64,000 bases of DNA from Methanosarcina sp. 2.H.T.1A.6 (GTDB taxonomy: Archaea > Halobacteriota > Methanosarcinia > Methanosarcinales > Methanosarcinaceae). Position 1 is the first letter of the stretch. Each line of letters begins with the position of its first letter. The notes below the pieces were generated by a model that searched no databases, had not been told where the DNA came from, and saw only the letters and a list, made by a program, of their open reading frames with translations. Positions 37,295 to 46,779 of this stretch are shown here, in pieces. The stretch is taken from positions 1 through 64,000 of the forward strand of contig NZ_JJOY01000028.1 of assembly GCF_000979455.1 (NCBI RefSeq), given 5' to 3'. Position numbers and translations under genes: made by a program.

Positions 37295-38605
37295 ATGATA
37301 AAAAGCAAAGGAATACGAATAGGCGAGCTAATTGTTGCAATGCTGCTTGTGAGCATAGCGTTCATGCCCGCTGTTAGTGCAATTGAAGTTGAAGCACATC
37401 CAGTTCCAAACTCGGGTATGATCATGGCTGATGAGGTGGTAACAGTGACCTCTGATGCCGGTTTCAATCCAGATACGGATTTTGCAAAACTCAAGATCAA
37501 TCCACGTCATTCAAACACCCAGTTAAAACCTGGAAGTAGCGATGAAATCACTGTGACTGTCACAAACAAGGACAATAAAACCATTACAGTAGAACCCAGG
37601 GTTGTGCCATCCCCGTATGTGGAGAATATCTTTGAAGAAAGTTGGGTCACCGTAACACCTGCCAGAAAAGGCATCGAACCGGATGCTAAACAGGAGTTTA
37701 CCATTAAGGTGAATATCCCACAAGATGCTGATATCGGGAACTATGGAACTGATATCGCATTCACCGATGATGTGATGCCAACACCATATCCAACACCCTA
37801 TCCCCAGTATATCAATGTCATGCATCTTTATGTCGATGTCTGGACTCCTCCGAAGATCCAGATCCAGACGCCATATCTCAATGACCGTGTCAAGGCAGGG
37901 GATGAATATGACTATGAAATCAAGCTCAAGAGCGTAGCTGACAGGGATATTGCTATCGACCCGAAAATGAGTGATGACAACCAAAGGTATTACGGTCCAT
38001 ATGGCACGGGAGGTCCTGCATTTGATGATGATGCTATCACTATTACCGGCCCTTCCATCGTAAAAGCAGGTGAAACGGCTGTTGTCAAGGTGCATCTTGA
38101 AGTTCCTGATGATGCAAAAGGCAGATACAACGGAGCCATTGATCTGAACATTGACGATCCATCTATACGTGAATGGGACGGTCAGGTCCAAATGAATTTC
38201 GAGGTATGGACCCAGCCCAGTGAACCGTACACAAAGATTTTCACCACCAGAACTGACGGTCCCATTACCATTGAAGTGTCATCCAATGACCACAATTATG
38301 GTATGTGGATGGGTGCAGGCAGTCAGAACGAGAAAGATGAGGCATCCTTTGACCTGGCACTGGAAGATGAATCAGGTGAGGTCGAACTGAATCTGGTTAA
38401 AACGACCTACAGCGGTACTGTCAGTCTTGGAGCATCTGACTTCCCTCCCTGGGAAATGGATGGAGCAGGGATCTATCATGGTGCTATTGAAGTCTACACG
38501 GAGACCTATGAGGCACCAGGTGCCATCGGAGAATGGAAGCTCGACATACTTCCGGCAAATACGGAACAGTTCAACTATTTGATTTCTATCGGGGCCGTTG
38601 AATGA
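37295..38605 (+). CDS. secreted Ig-fold surface protein
   Basis: A 436-residue protein with a signal peptide (ELIVAMLLVSIAFMPAVSA). Then come two or three beta-sandwich stretches with the look of NEW3/CARDB-like domains (LKPGSSDEITVTVTNKDNKT; VKAGETAVVKVHLEVPDDAKGRY). The middle is rich in Pro/Tyr (PTPYPTPYPQY). No C-terminal helix is present, so it is probably soluble outside the cell or attached to other surface proteins. It is followed after 68 bp by a lipoprotein-like gene. The function is not recognised. Confidence 0.7.
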   Translation: MIKSKGIRIGELIVAMLLVSIAFMPAVSAIEVEAHPVPNSGMIMADEVVTVTSDAGFNPDTDFAKLKINPRHSNTQLKPGSSDEITVTVTNKDNKTITVEPRVVPSPYVENIFEESWVTVTPARKGIEPDAKQEFTIKVNIPQDADIGNYGTDIAFTDDVMPTPYPTPYPQYINVMHLYVDVWTPPKIQIQTPYLNDRVKAGDEYDYEIKLKSVADRDIAIDPKMSDDNQRYYGPYGTGGPAFDDDAITITGPSIVKAGETAVVKVHLEVPDDAKGRYNGAIDLNIDDPSIREWDGQVQMNFEVWTQPSEPYTKIFTTRTDGPITIEVSSNDHNYGMWMGAGSQNEKDEASFDLALEDESGEVELNLVKTTYSGTVSLGASDFPPWEMDGAGIYHGAIEVYTETYEAPGAIGEWKLDILPANTEQFNYLISIGAVE

Positions 38606-38673
38606 ACAAGCGGATACGGGCGTAGTAACGCCCATTCTTTCTTTTTCAGGTGACATTTTTTCAGGTGACATTT

Positions 38674-39258
38674 ATGGACCATTTATCAAAATTGTTCATG
38701 GCTGCATTGATCGTAATGTTCCTCATAGCTGGTGTTGTATGTATCAATGACTCTGAAAATTCGTCCTCCGGGTATGAGATTACATGGGTGGGTATATCAC
38801 CGGCAGAGAGTTCCATGATCGAGACAAAGATCAAACAGCAAATAAGTCCCTACCCTGGCATGGAATACGATAACGTTACACTTAGCGCATCGAGAGAAAA
38901 TGAAAAACTCCGCATACATGCGATCGCTGAGTCGTCAGGTTCGAGGTATCCTGACCTGTATGATTTCACATACCGTGACGGTGACCTTATACAGGTTGGA
39001 TATCTCCTTGAAGCCATTCCCGAATCTGTCCGATCTGAAGCTATTGGCGTGGCTATGCAAAGTGAAGATGTCGCGAACGCTCTGAGTACTGATACGAATG
39101 CATACGGAGTTTCATCCGTAAAACGGATACTACCTGAGACAGCGGAGAAGTTCTATTCCAGAAAGACCCTGATCAGTGTGACGTGGCTGGATCATTCGGT
39201 ATCCGCGCTGATTGACATGGACACACGAGAAGTGGTCCAGGTCTGGAACGGGCAATGA
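38674..39258 (+). CDS. small secreted lipoprotein-like protein, unknown function
   Basis: A 194-residue protein whose N-terminus (MDHLSKLFMAALIVMFLIAGVVC) ends in an AGVVC lipobox-like sequence, suggesting a lipid-anchored cysteine at residue 23. The remainder is a mixed alpha/beta domain I do not recognise. ATG 38674 has AGGTGA upstream. TTTTTCAGGTGACATTT is tandemly duplicated at the start (about 38639-38673), so the ribosome site exists twice and a second, longer start (38650) is possible. Probably co-transcribed with the Ig-fold protein. Confidence 0.6.
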   Translation: MDHLSKLFMAALIVMFLIAGVVCINDSENSSSGYEITWVGISPAESSMIETKIKQQISPYPGMEYDNVTLSASRENEKLRIHAIAESSGSRYPDLYDFTYRDGDLIQVGYLLEAIPESVRSEAIGVAMQSEDVANALSTDTNAYGVSSVKRILPETAEKFYSRKTLISVTWLDHSVSALIDMDTREVVQVWNGQ

Positions 39259-39367
39259 GAAAAGTGGAGAGAAGTTTTTAGTGAAATACTGAATTTGTGT
39301 CCTATTCTATGGAAGGTGTCGGAATGTAAATCCCAGGGGATTAATAGGGTTTAAGCAAAAAGGTAGA

Positions 39368-40162
39368 TTATTCAAAAAACTTCACATACGTTTTTTCAAT
39401 TGTATCCCGATAAACAGGATTTATACTGTATATTTTACTCCTTCCCATCTTATTTTCTTCAATCAGGTCCAGCTCCTTTAATTGCTTCATATACCAGGAA
39501 ATCGTACATCTGGAAATTCCCGTTGTAAGAGCAAGGTCTCCATTGGTGTTGCATTCTTCCTCTAATATCTTTGAAATTATCTTTCGGTTCATCTCATTTT
39601 GAAGAGCTGAAATAACACGTTTTTCTTTTTCGTCGTATGTGGAGCTGTTCTGGAAGTACCGGACTTTTCCACAAGAACATTGAGCTTCTATCATATTTTC
39701 TGCTTCGAGAATTTGGAGATGGTGGCGCAATGTTCCCCGGTTCAGGCCCATATTGTTTGCAATCTCACCTATGTAGGTCCCGGGCCTGGTCTTGATATAG
39801 GTGTATATGTTTTTCCTTTTCAGAACTCCGATAGTATTTGAATAGTCAACCACTCGAAATCCGAGTATTGCAAAAATAAGATTTGCAGGTAACAGCAGTA
39901 TGTCTGTTACCGATAAGACATTCATCACGGCTAGCCAGAGCAGAAACTGCCAGTAAACTGTAAAGTCCTTTAGTAGTACTACCTCTTCTCCATTAACTGA
40001 AGCTCCGGCGTAATCACTTGTAGCCGGAGTTATGATATACTCGGTAGCCCCGGCTGTTGTTGTGAATAAAAAAAAGAATATACAGAGGATAAGCTTTTTT
40101 TCAAGCTTAGAGCTTGTAAATATTAAACGTTCAGTCTTCGGTTCCACTGACCGATTCCTCAT
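39368..40162 (-). CDS. membrane-anchored double winged-helix regulator, copy 1
   Basis: A 264-residue protein: hydrophobic N-terminus (LILCIFFFLFTTTAGA), a short outside segment (TEYIITPATSDYAG), two membrane helices (WQFLLWLAVMNVLSV; LIFAILGFRVV), then two cytoplasmic winged-helix domains (YIGEIANNMGLNRGTLRHHL, about 128-147; ALTTGISRCTISWYMKQL, about 210-227). It is closely paralogous to the gene at 60925-61683. The ancestral ATG of that paralogue is ATA here, so translation must begin upstream, probably at ATG 40162 inside the remains of the neighbouring gene. It likely senses an outside signal and controls nearby genes; the target is inferred only from position. Confidence 0.75.
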   Translation of the reverse strand: MRNRSVEPKTERLIFTSSKLEKKLILCIFFFLFTTTAGATEYIITPATSDYAGASVNGEEVVLLKDFTVYWQFLLWLAVMNVLSVTDILLLPANLIFAILGFRVVDYSNTIGVLKRKNIYTYIKTRPGTYIGEIANNMGLNRGTLRHHLQILEAENMIEAQCSCGKVRYFQNSSTYDEKEKRVISALQNEMNRKIISKILEEECNTNGDLALTTGISRCTISWYMKQLKELDLIEENKMGRSKIYSINPVYRDTIEKTYVKFFE

Positions 40163-40452
40163 AGGCTTTCAACTTTTAAATTTCCTTAGTTATGTATTCC
40201 TGCTTGAGAATTATTGTTAGTTAGTCTGCCCGTAGATTATGCGATAAGCAGGCAGAAGAATAAAATATTAAAACTCGGCATTAGAGGAATCTGCCGGGCA
40301 GGAGATTGCCACATATTCCTTTTAAGGAGGGAGTGAATAATCTTCAGGAAATGGACTTGCAATAATTCCTCTTCTGCCGAGACTGCAGGTACAACCAGTA
40401 AACCTGTAGACATACTAAGCCTGCAGCCATACATAGTATTGATACATTTCAT
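40118..40452 (-). pseudogene. remnant of the PPC-like secreted protein gene
   Basis: The intact version is at 61667-62167. Here the N-terminal signal peptide survives (GLLVVPAVSAEEE, from 40452), then the centre is deleted. The C-terminal code survives near 40130-40175 as ESVSGTED followed by a TGA in place of Tyr. The order and strand relative to the downstream regulator are the same as at the intact locus. This is part of a decayed duplication. Confidence 0.7.
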
Positions 40453-40689
40453 CTTTTCATACTGTCACATATGGGGTAAGAAACCCGAGCATATATAGTT
40501 TCTCTCCAAAGTATCAAACAATCATTCTCATGTAGTCCTTTAATATGTATTTCATAAAATATGCAGAATCATCTGAAAAAAGGCACATGCTGCCTTTGGA
40601 GGATAGATTTCTTCAAAAAAAGAGAAATTGTGGGGATGGAATTTCATCCTCCCGGACAGGATAAAATCATAAATTTTTTATATCTCGCC

Positions 40690-40805
40690 TGAAAGGCTTT
40701 CAAAGAAGCTGCTTCCGGTTCCTGCTCCGGATTTACACTCATAACCTTCTTGATCTCCGTAATGGAGAGGGCTTTTTCAGGAAACCTGTCACCCATGCGC
40801 TGATT
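40690..40805 (-). pseudogene. 3' remnant of a PPOX-like flavoprotein gene
   Basis: Minus-strand translation gives MGDRFPEKALSITEIKKV, matching MGDRFPAKALAVMKITEV of the intact gene at 62405-62812, and then frameshifted DNA still similar to the last codons (CTCCGGATTTACACTCATAA against CTCCGGATTTGCACTCATAA on the plus strand). The 5' two-thirds are gone. The spacer between it and the PPC remnant also matches the spacer at 62170-62400. Confidence 0.75.
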
Positions 40806-40913
40806 TCAACCAACTCGAGGTGTATGCCCTCTCAGATTTGATACAACATTCCTGATTAGCTACAACATTCCTGATTAGCTTCCAACATTTTTGATAAGAT
40901 TATTTCTACAGAA

Positions 40914-41585
40914 TTACAGGCTTGCGGAAGTAAACAGGAATGAATATATCTGGATAACAATAGACAGGCCTGCTGGAATACCGACAGTTATAGCGGCGTT
41001 TTTAAATGACATATTTCGGGCATGCAAGAGTGCAAATATCCAGATGTATGCAGACAGTAAGAAACATAAAATTGCAATTATTTGCGAGGTATAAAACAGG
41101 GGATTATTTGAGAACATCTGCTCTATACCCTGGGCCATAAATTGTGAGTCTAGTGAGGAAAAATCAACCGAAGATAACAAGAAATACATTGCAATAATAC
41201 TTACCACGCTGCTGAATATTTGTGGCACAAATCCATAACCTACAAACTCTAACGTTCTCTTGAAAGAACCCTTTGAAGCAAATACATAGGATATTGAATA
41301 GAAGATTCCAGCCAGTACAAACCAACTAATAAATGTTCCAATCAAACCCCCGATGGCACCTCCAATGATACCGATTGACATTACTGAAGCAGATATAGAT
41401 GAATCCATGTCAGAAGAAAACGAATCTTTAAGGTTATTCATGACCAGCAAACTTGAACCTATTGTTAATACAGCGATTACAAGTATTATCAATAGAGGAT
41501 ACTTAAAACTGACTTCATTTCCTAGTTTTTCCCTGAAAAACGAATTCGGGTCAAATAATAATTTATTTAGGTTTAGATTATCCAT
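40914..41585 (-). CDS. Yip1-family membrane protein
   Basis: A 223-residue protein with five predicted helices. The start MDNLNLNKLLFDPNSFFREK is the usual amphipathic lead of archaeal and bacterial Yip1-domain proteins. The conserved core GFVPQIFSSVVSIIAMYFLL and a final helix follow. Family members are of unclear function in prokaryotes and often sit near ABC-2 transporters, as here: the nearest co-oriented genes are the permeases at 42196-43991. Confidence 0.72.
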   Translation of the reverse strand: MDNLNLNKLLFDPNSFFREKLGNEVSFKYPLLIILVIAVLTIGSSLLVMNNLKDSFSSDMDSSISASVMSIGIIGGAIGGLIGTFISWFVLAGIFYSISYVFASKGSFKRTLEFVGYGFVPQIFSSVVSIIAMYFLLSSVDFSSLDSQFMAQGIEQMFSNNPLFYTSQIIAILCFLLSAYIWIFALLHARNMSFKNAAITVGIPAGLSIVIQIYSFLFTSASL

Positions 41586-41901
41586 ATATTTTACACCATT
41601 TTAAATTTTATCTAGTAAATGTCATACAATTTATAAAACTTCAATATGCTTAATCAAGTATTTAGGTTTTACTTCGCCAGTTCAGGTTTCGCCTGATTTG
41701 ATCACTGAGATTTCCATTCGTTTGTCTTCCTTTTATTTAGAGGAGCCGAGGTTCATTGTGATGCTCTTGAAAATATGCTTAGCACCTATATTCGGCAGGT
41801 CGACATTAGATTTTGAGTATTTTTGCTGAGGGTGTTTTTTAAACATTATGTAAATATGAAGTGGGTTTGAAACTGGTTAACATATGACCCAAATCTCACG
41901 A

Positions 41902-42038
41902 CATATATAAACAATGAGCCGTTTTTGCAATAATGTTTAGTATCAAGGATAATGTGTTTTCCAGCAAAAACACTATCAGTAAAAATATTGCGAAAAAAAC
42001 AATTTACCTGCCGAAAGCAGGTTAGCATCTTATTTTTC
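41902..42038 (+). ncRNA. candidate small RNA with its own promoter
   Basis: In a 610-bp gap without a gene, a TATA-like CATATATAAA (41902-41911) is followed by a plausible start near 41932. Two hairpins follow: GTGTTTT (41954-41960)/AAAACAC (41967-41973) and ACCTGC (42006-42011)-CGAAA-GCAGGT (42017-42022). The second is followed within 8 nt by TATTTTTCTT, a terminator-like end. No frame of note lies on the plus strand. It would be convergent with the permease gene at 42196. Confidence 0.4.
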
Positions 42039-42195
42039 TTCCATTCCAATTGATAGTAAGATCAAGTTGCTGGCAGATTTCAATCTGTAATTTTTCAAAA
42101 CACTGCTCACAATAATGGAGAAATTGCCAGCGAACGCATTCAGAGAAGGATGATCCTTGGCAATGAAATTCTGTTTTTTGTATCTCATTTATCTT

Positions 42196-43080
42196 TTACA
42201 AAGTAATATCTTTTCTAAGAAATGTAATGAAATTTATTATTAGAAGTATAATAGGTGTTATTATCAGCACTACAATGTTCATCCAGAATTCTCTAAAACA
42301 CTGAGTGAGAGTATATCTAGTATCAAAAATCCCTCTAATGATTGGTTCTACGTTAACTCCCATAAAACTCAAATCAGCTCTGCCAGTTACAGCCTCTGCA
42401 TAGTGATGCAGTGGTGATAGATTCAAAAGTTGCGTGATCAATATCCCTTCATTCGATGCTTGACCTGTCAATATGGCAACAACTGTCTTGAGAATTGCAC
42501 CAAATAATATGCAGATAAAAATCCATATAACAATGTTGCAGGTTAGTGAATCAGTGGAGTTTTTTACTATCGTGGAGATTAAAATTGCGATTCCCAAAAA
42601 TGTCACCGCATAGAAAAATGTGAGAATTGCGAACACGGCTATTCTGATAAGTTCCGAGTATCCGACCTCAACTCCATAAAAGATCAAGAGTGTTCCTACA
42701 GATACAAAAACCGAAAATACAACTATAGCAGCTATCAATAACATTGATCCAAGTAATTTCCCTGCGAGAATATTATCCCTGAATATTGGATGAGTTAATA
42801 ACACATTCAGTGATCCGGATTTCTGTTCTCTGACAACTGCATCAAATCCCAGAGCTATGCCAACCAACGGAGTAAATTGGGATATCATTTTGACATGAAT
42901 GCTACTCAGGAGGACTGAATTATTACCATATGCCATGGAACCGACCATCACGGAACCAAGCATATAGGTAGAGGCAAATACTATTACGGTATATGTTGCA
43001 AGCAACACCAAAAATCCGGCATCTTGAAGATGGTCAGCAGCTTCTTTTTGAGCAACCACAAATACATTATTATTTTTCAT
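42196..43080 (-). CDS. ABC-2 permease (NosY-like), module 1, second permease
   Basis: A 294-residue membrane protein with six helices. It shows the pattern common to all eight permeases here: an N-terminal VVAQKEAADHL amphipathic lead, LVGIALGFDAVVREQKSGSL and then NVLLTHPIFRDNILAGKLLG in the first loop, and a large outside loop with LSPLHHYAEAV before the last helix. It is of the COG1277/NosY type. It follows the other permease by 5 nt and presumably pairs with it and with the ATPase encoded upstream in the operon. Confidence 0.85.
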   Translation of the reverse strand: MKNNNVFVVAQKEAADHLQDAGFLVLLATYTVIVFASTYMLGSVMVGSMAYGNNSVLLSSIHVKMISQFTPLVGIALGFDAVVREQKSGSLNVLLTHPIFRDNILAGKLLGSMLLIAAIVVFSVFVSVGTLLIFYGVEVGYSELIRIAVFAILTFFYAVTFLGIAILISTIVKNSTDSLTCNIVIWIFICILFGAILKTVVAILTGQASNEGILITQLLNLSPLHHYAEAVTGRADLSFMGVNVEPIIRGIFDTRYTLTQCFREFWMNIVVLIITPIILLIINFITFLRKDITL

Positions 43081-43085
43081 TCAAA

Positions 43086-43991
43086 TTACCCCATATCCTT
43101 TGATACATCCTGACGCAAAAATGTTATAAATGCTATTATAATCAAAAAGATAGGAGTAATAATCAAAATTAAAACATTTATCCAGAGGTCATTCCACCAC
43201 TGTTTCAGGGTGTATTCCATGTCAAATATACCTCTCACGTTTGGTCTCTCACTCGAGACACCTCCCCAACTTAAACTAGGACTACCACTTACTGCCATAG
43301 CATAATGATGTGCTGGCGTCAATTTTTGAATATCTGCGTTGAGTCCTAAAAAACGCTCATTATTGTCTAAATCCGTGGGTTTATGATCGGTTACAATAGA
43401 AGCAGTTGTAGCACAAATCATACCAAATACAATACATAACACAACCCAGATCGCTATGTTGTATACTAGTGATTTCGTTGCGTTTTTTGTCACAATCGAA
43501 CTAAGTATGCCAAGTGACAGAAATATTGATAGATATAAGTATGTAAGAATTGCAAAGATTACCAATCGGTTCAGAATTGGTGAACTTAACTCGGTTCCTG
43601 ATGCCAAAAGTATTGTTCCGAGAACTGTGAAAATTGATATAAATACTACCAGAATTAGTGTAATCATTGCTCCAAGTGTTTTTCCAGCAATGATATCATC
43701 CCTATATATTGGATGCGTCATAAGCACACTCAAAGACCCGGACTCCCGCTCTTTGCTAATTGCATCGAAGCCAAGTGCAATTCCCATAAATGGCAAGAAA
43801 AGGGAAACAATATGAGAGATGTCAAGATAACCTCTGGATATGGAATTCCCTTCGGGCCCAATTCCAGAACCATAACTTAGAGAGAAAACAATAGTAGTGA
43901 ATACCAGGACAAGTATTGCAAACCTCGGACTCCATATATTGTCTGCAAATTCTTTTTGTGCGATTACAAACATATTCCGGTACTTTTCCAC
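43086..43991 (-). CDS. ABC-2 permease (NosY-like), module 1, first permease
   Basis: A 301-residue protein with six helices. Family blocks are VIAQKEFADNIWSPRF, GFDAISKERESGSLSVLMTH and LTPAHHYAMAVSG. It begins 14 nt after the propeller gene's stop. Within the module the two permeases differ from one another more than each resembles its counterparts elsewhere, which suggests a fixed heterodimer. Confidence 0.85.
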   Translation of the reverse strand: MEKYRNMFVIAQKEFADNIWSPRFAILVLVFTTIVFSLSYGSGIGPEGNSISRGYLDISHIVSLFLPFMGIALGFDAISKERESGSLSVLMTHPIYRDDIIAGKTLGAMITLILVVFISIFTVLGTILLASGTELSSPILNRLVIFAILTYLYLSIFLSLGILSSIVTKNATKSLVYNIAIWVVLCIVFGMICATTASIVTDHKPTDLDNNERFLGLNADIQKLTPAHHYAMAVSGSPSLSWGGVSSERPNVRGIFDMEYTLKQWWNDLWINVLILIITPIFLIIIAFITFLRQDVSKDMG

Positions 43992-44005
43992 AATTAACCC
44001 TCACA

Positions 44006-45604
44006 CTATTTTTTATGTATGCAGACGAATGCAATTAATACCCCAATAAATGCAATAATTGCAGGAAATCCAGGTAATCCAGAAGTGTTTGAAGTGGTAT
44101 CTTCAGTGCCATTTACTTTTGAATGTTCGTCTATATCTTTTTTGATAATTACAGCTTCGGATGCAGTACTGTTTGAGTAATTTCCTGCAGATGTTTGTGT
44201 GTGGGTACCTTGTTCATGTATTCCAAAAATAATATTATCTACAGCAATGAAGTGTCCGGATGGGTCTATACTTAACCTATCAAAATCGTTCGATAGTAGT
44301 TGTGTGTTCCACATATCATGTGTGCTGGTGTTTAGTACTGAGAGCTCATGATCTTTAACGAATAGAACATCTGTACCTTCCCACGAGTAATAGAGTACAT
44401 TCTCAATTGTCAATATATCTGATCCGTTGAGTAAAAATAGGTCATAAGTTCTTGTATAAGATGGAGTCGGGGAGTTGGGATTGAGACTGACTGCTGAGAT
44501 ACAACCATTAGGCACCACCCTACCGTCAATATCTTTATCCTTCTCGATCAGTTTTTTCATCTCTCCTGTTATTGAGAGAGAATACAGTGCACATGAATCA
44601 TCAGAACATTTTTTAGTTAGAATCTTTTCACTGTCTGGATACCATTGTATCACCCTTGAAGAACCAGTAGTAAAAGTTTTAATTTTTATAGGCTTCTCCA
44701 GGTCTTCATCCATAAAATATATATCGTAACTGACATCATCTATTTTTTCTGATGTTTTAATCTCATAGAATAGTAATTTTTTACTATCCTGACTCCATTT
44801 TTCGCCATACATTCCAACCTGCTCTGCAGAGTAAATCGGATTTAATGTTCCATTTTCAATATCTAAAATAATAATCTCGTGGCTGTTTTTTGAAAACACA
44901 ATTTTCTTACCATCTGGAGACCATTCCATATCGTCTATTTCTACGTTATCACCCGATATGCTAAAATTAAAATCATTTTTTTCATCCATATCGTAAATGA
45001 TAATTTTTCCAGACACGAGTAAAGCTATTTTATTCTCTTTTGGAGACCATTTAAAGTTAGATAAACCGGTTTCTAATCCTATCATTTTTGAATCTAATTC
45101 TACCTTTTCAATAAGATTTAGATCATTTGACATAACGAAAAGACTGGCAGATTTTATCTTATACCTGCTTCCTTCTACCAGCTCCATATATGCAAAATAA
45201 TCACCAGATTGGCTCCATACAGGAGGAGTAATTGTTTTTCCACCATTTCTGGAAGTCATTTCTGCCCATGCAAAACGCGTTATTCCAGATCCATCCGCAT
45301 TTGCTGCATACAACGCATCTACACCACCAAACTTAGTTTTTCCTTTCGGATATGCACTAACAAAAACATCAATCAGCATATGGCTGCCATCAGGGCTCCA
45401 GATTATATCAAAAACAGGTTTATTTCCGATATCAAGGCGGTTCGTGTCCACAAGACTTATGATATCTTTACCCACTGTCTTATTCAAGTCAGATACTACG
45501 CTTACATTCGTTTGGTTTAGACTACCACTTGCAGAAACTGGTTGAAAAGAAGTACAAATTAGAGCAGTGACCATCAGTATTAATGTGATCTGTTTATTGA
45601 ACAT
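44006..45604 (-). CDS. secreted TolB/WD40-like propeller with PGF-type anchor, module 1
   Basis: A 532-residue protein with a signal peptide (ITLILMVTALICTSFQPVSA). About six TolB-like repeats carry WSPDGSHMLIDV, WSPDGKKIVFSK and WYPDSEKILTKK-type blades. Then comes a Thr/Asn-rich linker, a Gly-Leu-Pro-Gly-Phe sequence, a helix (IIAFIGVLIAFVCI) and a short basic end (HKK). This PGF + helix + basic tripartite end is what archaeosortase-processed proteins carry, so the propeller may be cut and lipid-linked. It lies downstream of the ATPase and directly upstream of two permeases. It probably captures or senses the transported compound. Confidence 0.8.
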   Translation of the reverse strand: MFNKQITLILMVTALICTSFQPVSASGSLNQTNVSVVSDLNKTVGKDIISLVDTNRLDIGNKPVFDIIWSPDGSHMLIDVFVSAYPKGKTKFGGVDALYAANADGSGITRFAWAEMTSRNGGKTITPPVWSQSGDYFAYMELVEGSRYKIKSASLFVMSNDLNLIEKVELDSKMIGLETGLSNFKWSPKENKIALLVSGKIIIYDMDEKNDFNFSISGDNVEIDDMEWSPDGKKIVFSKNSHEIIILDIENGTLNPIYSAEQVGMYGEKWSQDSKKLLFYEIKTSEKIDDVSYDIYFMDEDLEKPIKIKTFTTGSSRVIQWYPDSEKILTKKCSDDSCALYSLSITGEMKKLIEKDKDIDGRVVPNGCISAVSLNPNSPTPSYTRTYDLFLLNGSDILTIENVLYYSWEGTDVLFVKDHELSVLNTSTHDMWNTQLLSNDFDRLSIDPSGHFIAVDNIIFGIHEQGTHTQTSAGNYSNSTASEAVIIKKDIDEHSKVNGTEDTTSNTSGLPGFPAIIAFIGVLIAFVCIHKK

Positions 45605-45766
45605 TCAATCCTTCTCCATAGGTCATCGGCTAAAGATTTTTCTTGCTTGTATGCTATCAATTGGGTAGTGGGGGCGAGTCATTGATCAAATCTAAAAAAA
45701 CGAGCACCCACTCCATAAAGGTGATTTATGACGATTCCATGATCAATAAATGATGCATAAATACTC

Positions 45767-46777
45767 TTATGTCCCCTCAATAATTTTGAGGAACAGTTTC
45801 TGCAGATTCATTTCTTCTTCCTCAAACATGGATACCGTGCCGCCTGCGGTTTTGATGGCTTTTGCAATCTCTGTACGGAGCTTCATTTTTGTATTCACAT
45901 ACAGAGTCACACCCTGAATTTCAAGGGCCTGCACACCCTCTACATTCTTTATGGCTTCTGCAGCTTCAGAGAGAGGAATATCCTGAACCTCAAGCAAATA
46001 ACGCACTCCTTCCTTTGCCCTTACAATATCCCGCAAATCCTCTACCGAACCTACTGCAAGCAGCTTTCCCCTTGCTATTATTGCTATTCTGTCACATATC
46101 TCTTCGACCTCTTCCATAGAATGCGAGCTCAGAAAAACAGTAACTCCTTTGCTCCGGTTCAGGTCCTTTATAAGGTCCCTCATCATCTGGGCTCCAAGGG
46201 GGTCGATACCGCTTGTTGGCTCGTCAAGGAAAAGGACCAGAGGTTCGTTGATCAAAGCCTGAGCAAGCCCGAAACGCTTTCGCATGCCTGTGGAAAAGCC
46301 GCCTGTTTTCTGGTCGATGGCACGGGCAAGGCCGACGGTTTCAAGCAGGCTTACGATCCGCTGTTCCCTGATTTTGGAATCCATATTATAGAGCTTTGCA
46401 TAAAACCGCAGGTTCTGTCTTGCAGTGAGATTATCATAAAAACCGGCAGGCTCAGGAAGGACACCTGTTGTTTCCCTTATGTTTATTACCTCACGGACTA
46501 TATCGAAACCTGCAACTTTCCCGCTTCCTTCGCTTGGTTCAAGCAGTCCGATAAGCATTTTCATAGTTGTGGTCTTTCCGGCCCCGTTTGGCCCGACAAA
46601 GCCGAATACCTCTCCTTTTCTTACCTGCAGGTTCAGGTTGTCAACTGCACGGATCTGGTTTTCCTTTCCGAAAATTTTACTCAAATGAATGGTTTCTATT
46701 GCAAATTGGTCTGTGTGCTGTACAATTTCACTTTGCTCAAATTCCAAACCTGTTGATTCCAAACCTGTTGATTCCAT
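45767..46777 (-). CDS. ABC-2 transporter ATPase, the only one in the cluster
   Basis: A 336-residue ATPase with Walker A GPNGAGKTT (62-70), Q-loop around VLPEPAGFYDN, signature FSTGMRKR (161-168; the usual LSGGQ is degenerate, as in many ABC-2 ATPases), Walker B VLFLDEPTSG (181-190) and the switch His in FLSSHSMEE. A C-terminal domain of about 80 residues follows. The N-terminal 20 residues contain an ESTGL repeat encoded by a 15-bp tandem duplication. It starts 2 nt after the NEW3 gene's stop. It should energise the permeases at 42196-43991, and perhaps the other three permease pairs, which have no ATPase of their own nearby. Confidence 0.9.
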   Translation of the reverse strand: MESTGLESTGLEFEQSEIVQHTDQFAIETIHLSKIFGKENQIRAVDNLNLQVRKGEVFGFVGPNGAGKTTTMKMLIGLLEPSEGSGKVAGFDIVREVINIRETTGVLPEPAGFYDNLTARQNLRFYAKLYNMDSKIREQRIVSLLETVGLARAIDQKTGGFSTGMRKRFGLAQALINEPLVLFLDEPTSGIDPLGAQMMRDLIKDLNRSKGVTVFLSSHSMEEVEEICDRIAIIARGKLLAVGSVEDLRDIVRAKEGVRYLLEVQDIPLSEAAEAIKNVEGVQALEIQGVTLYVNTKMKLRTEIAKAIKTAGGTVSMFEEEEMNLQKLFLKIIEGT

Positions 46778-46779
46778 AT

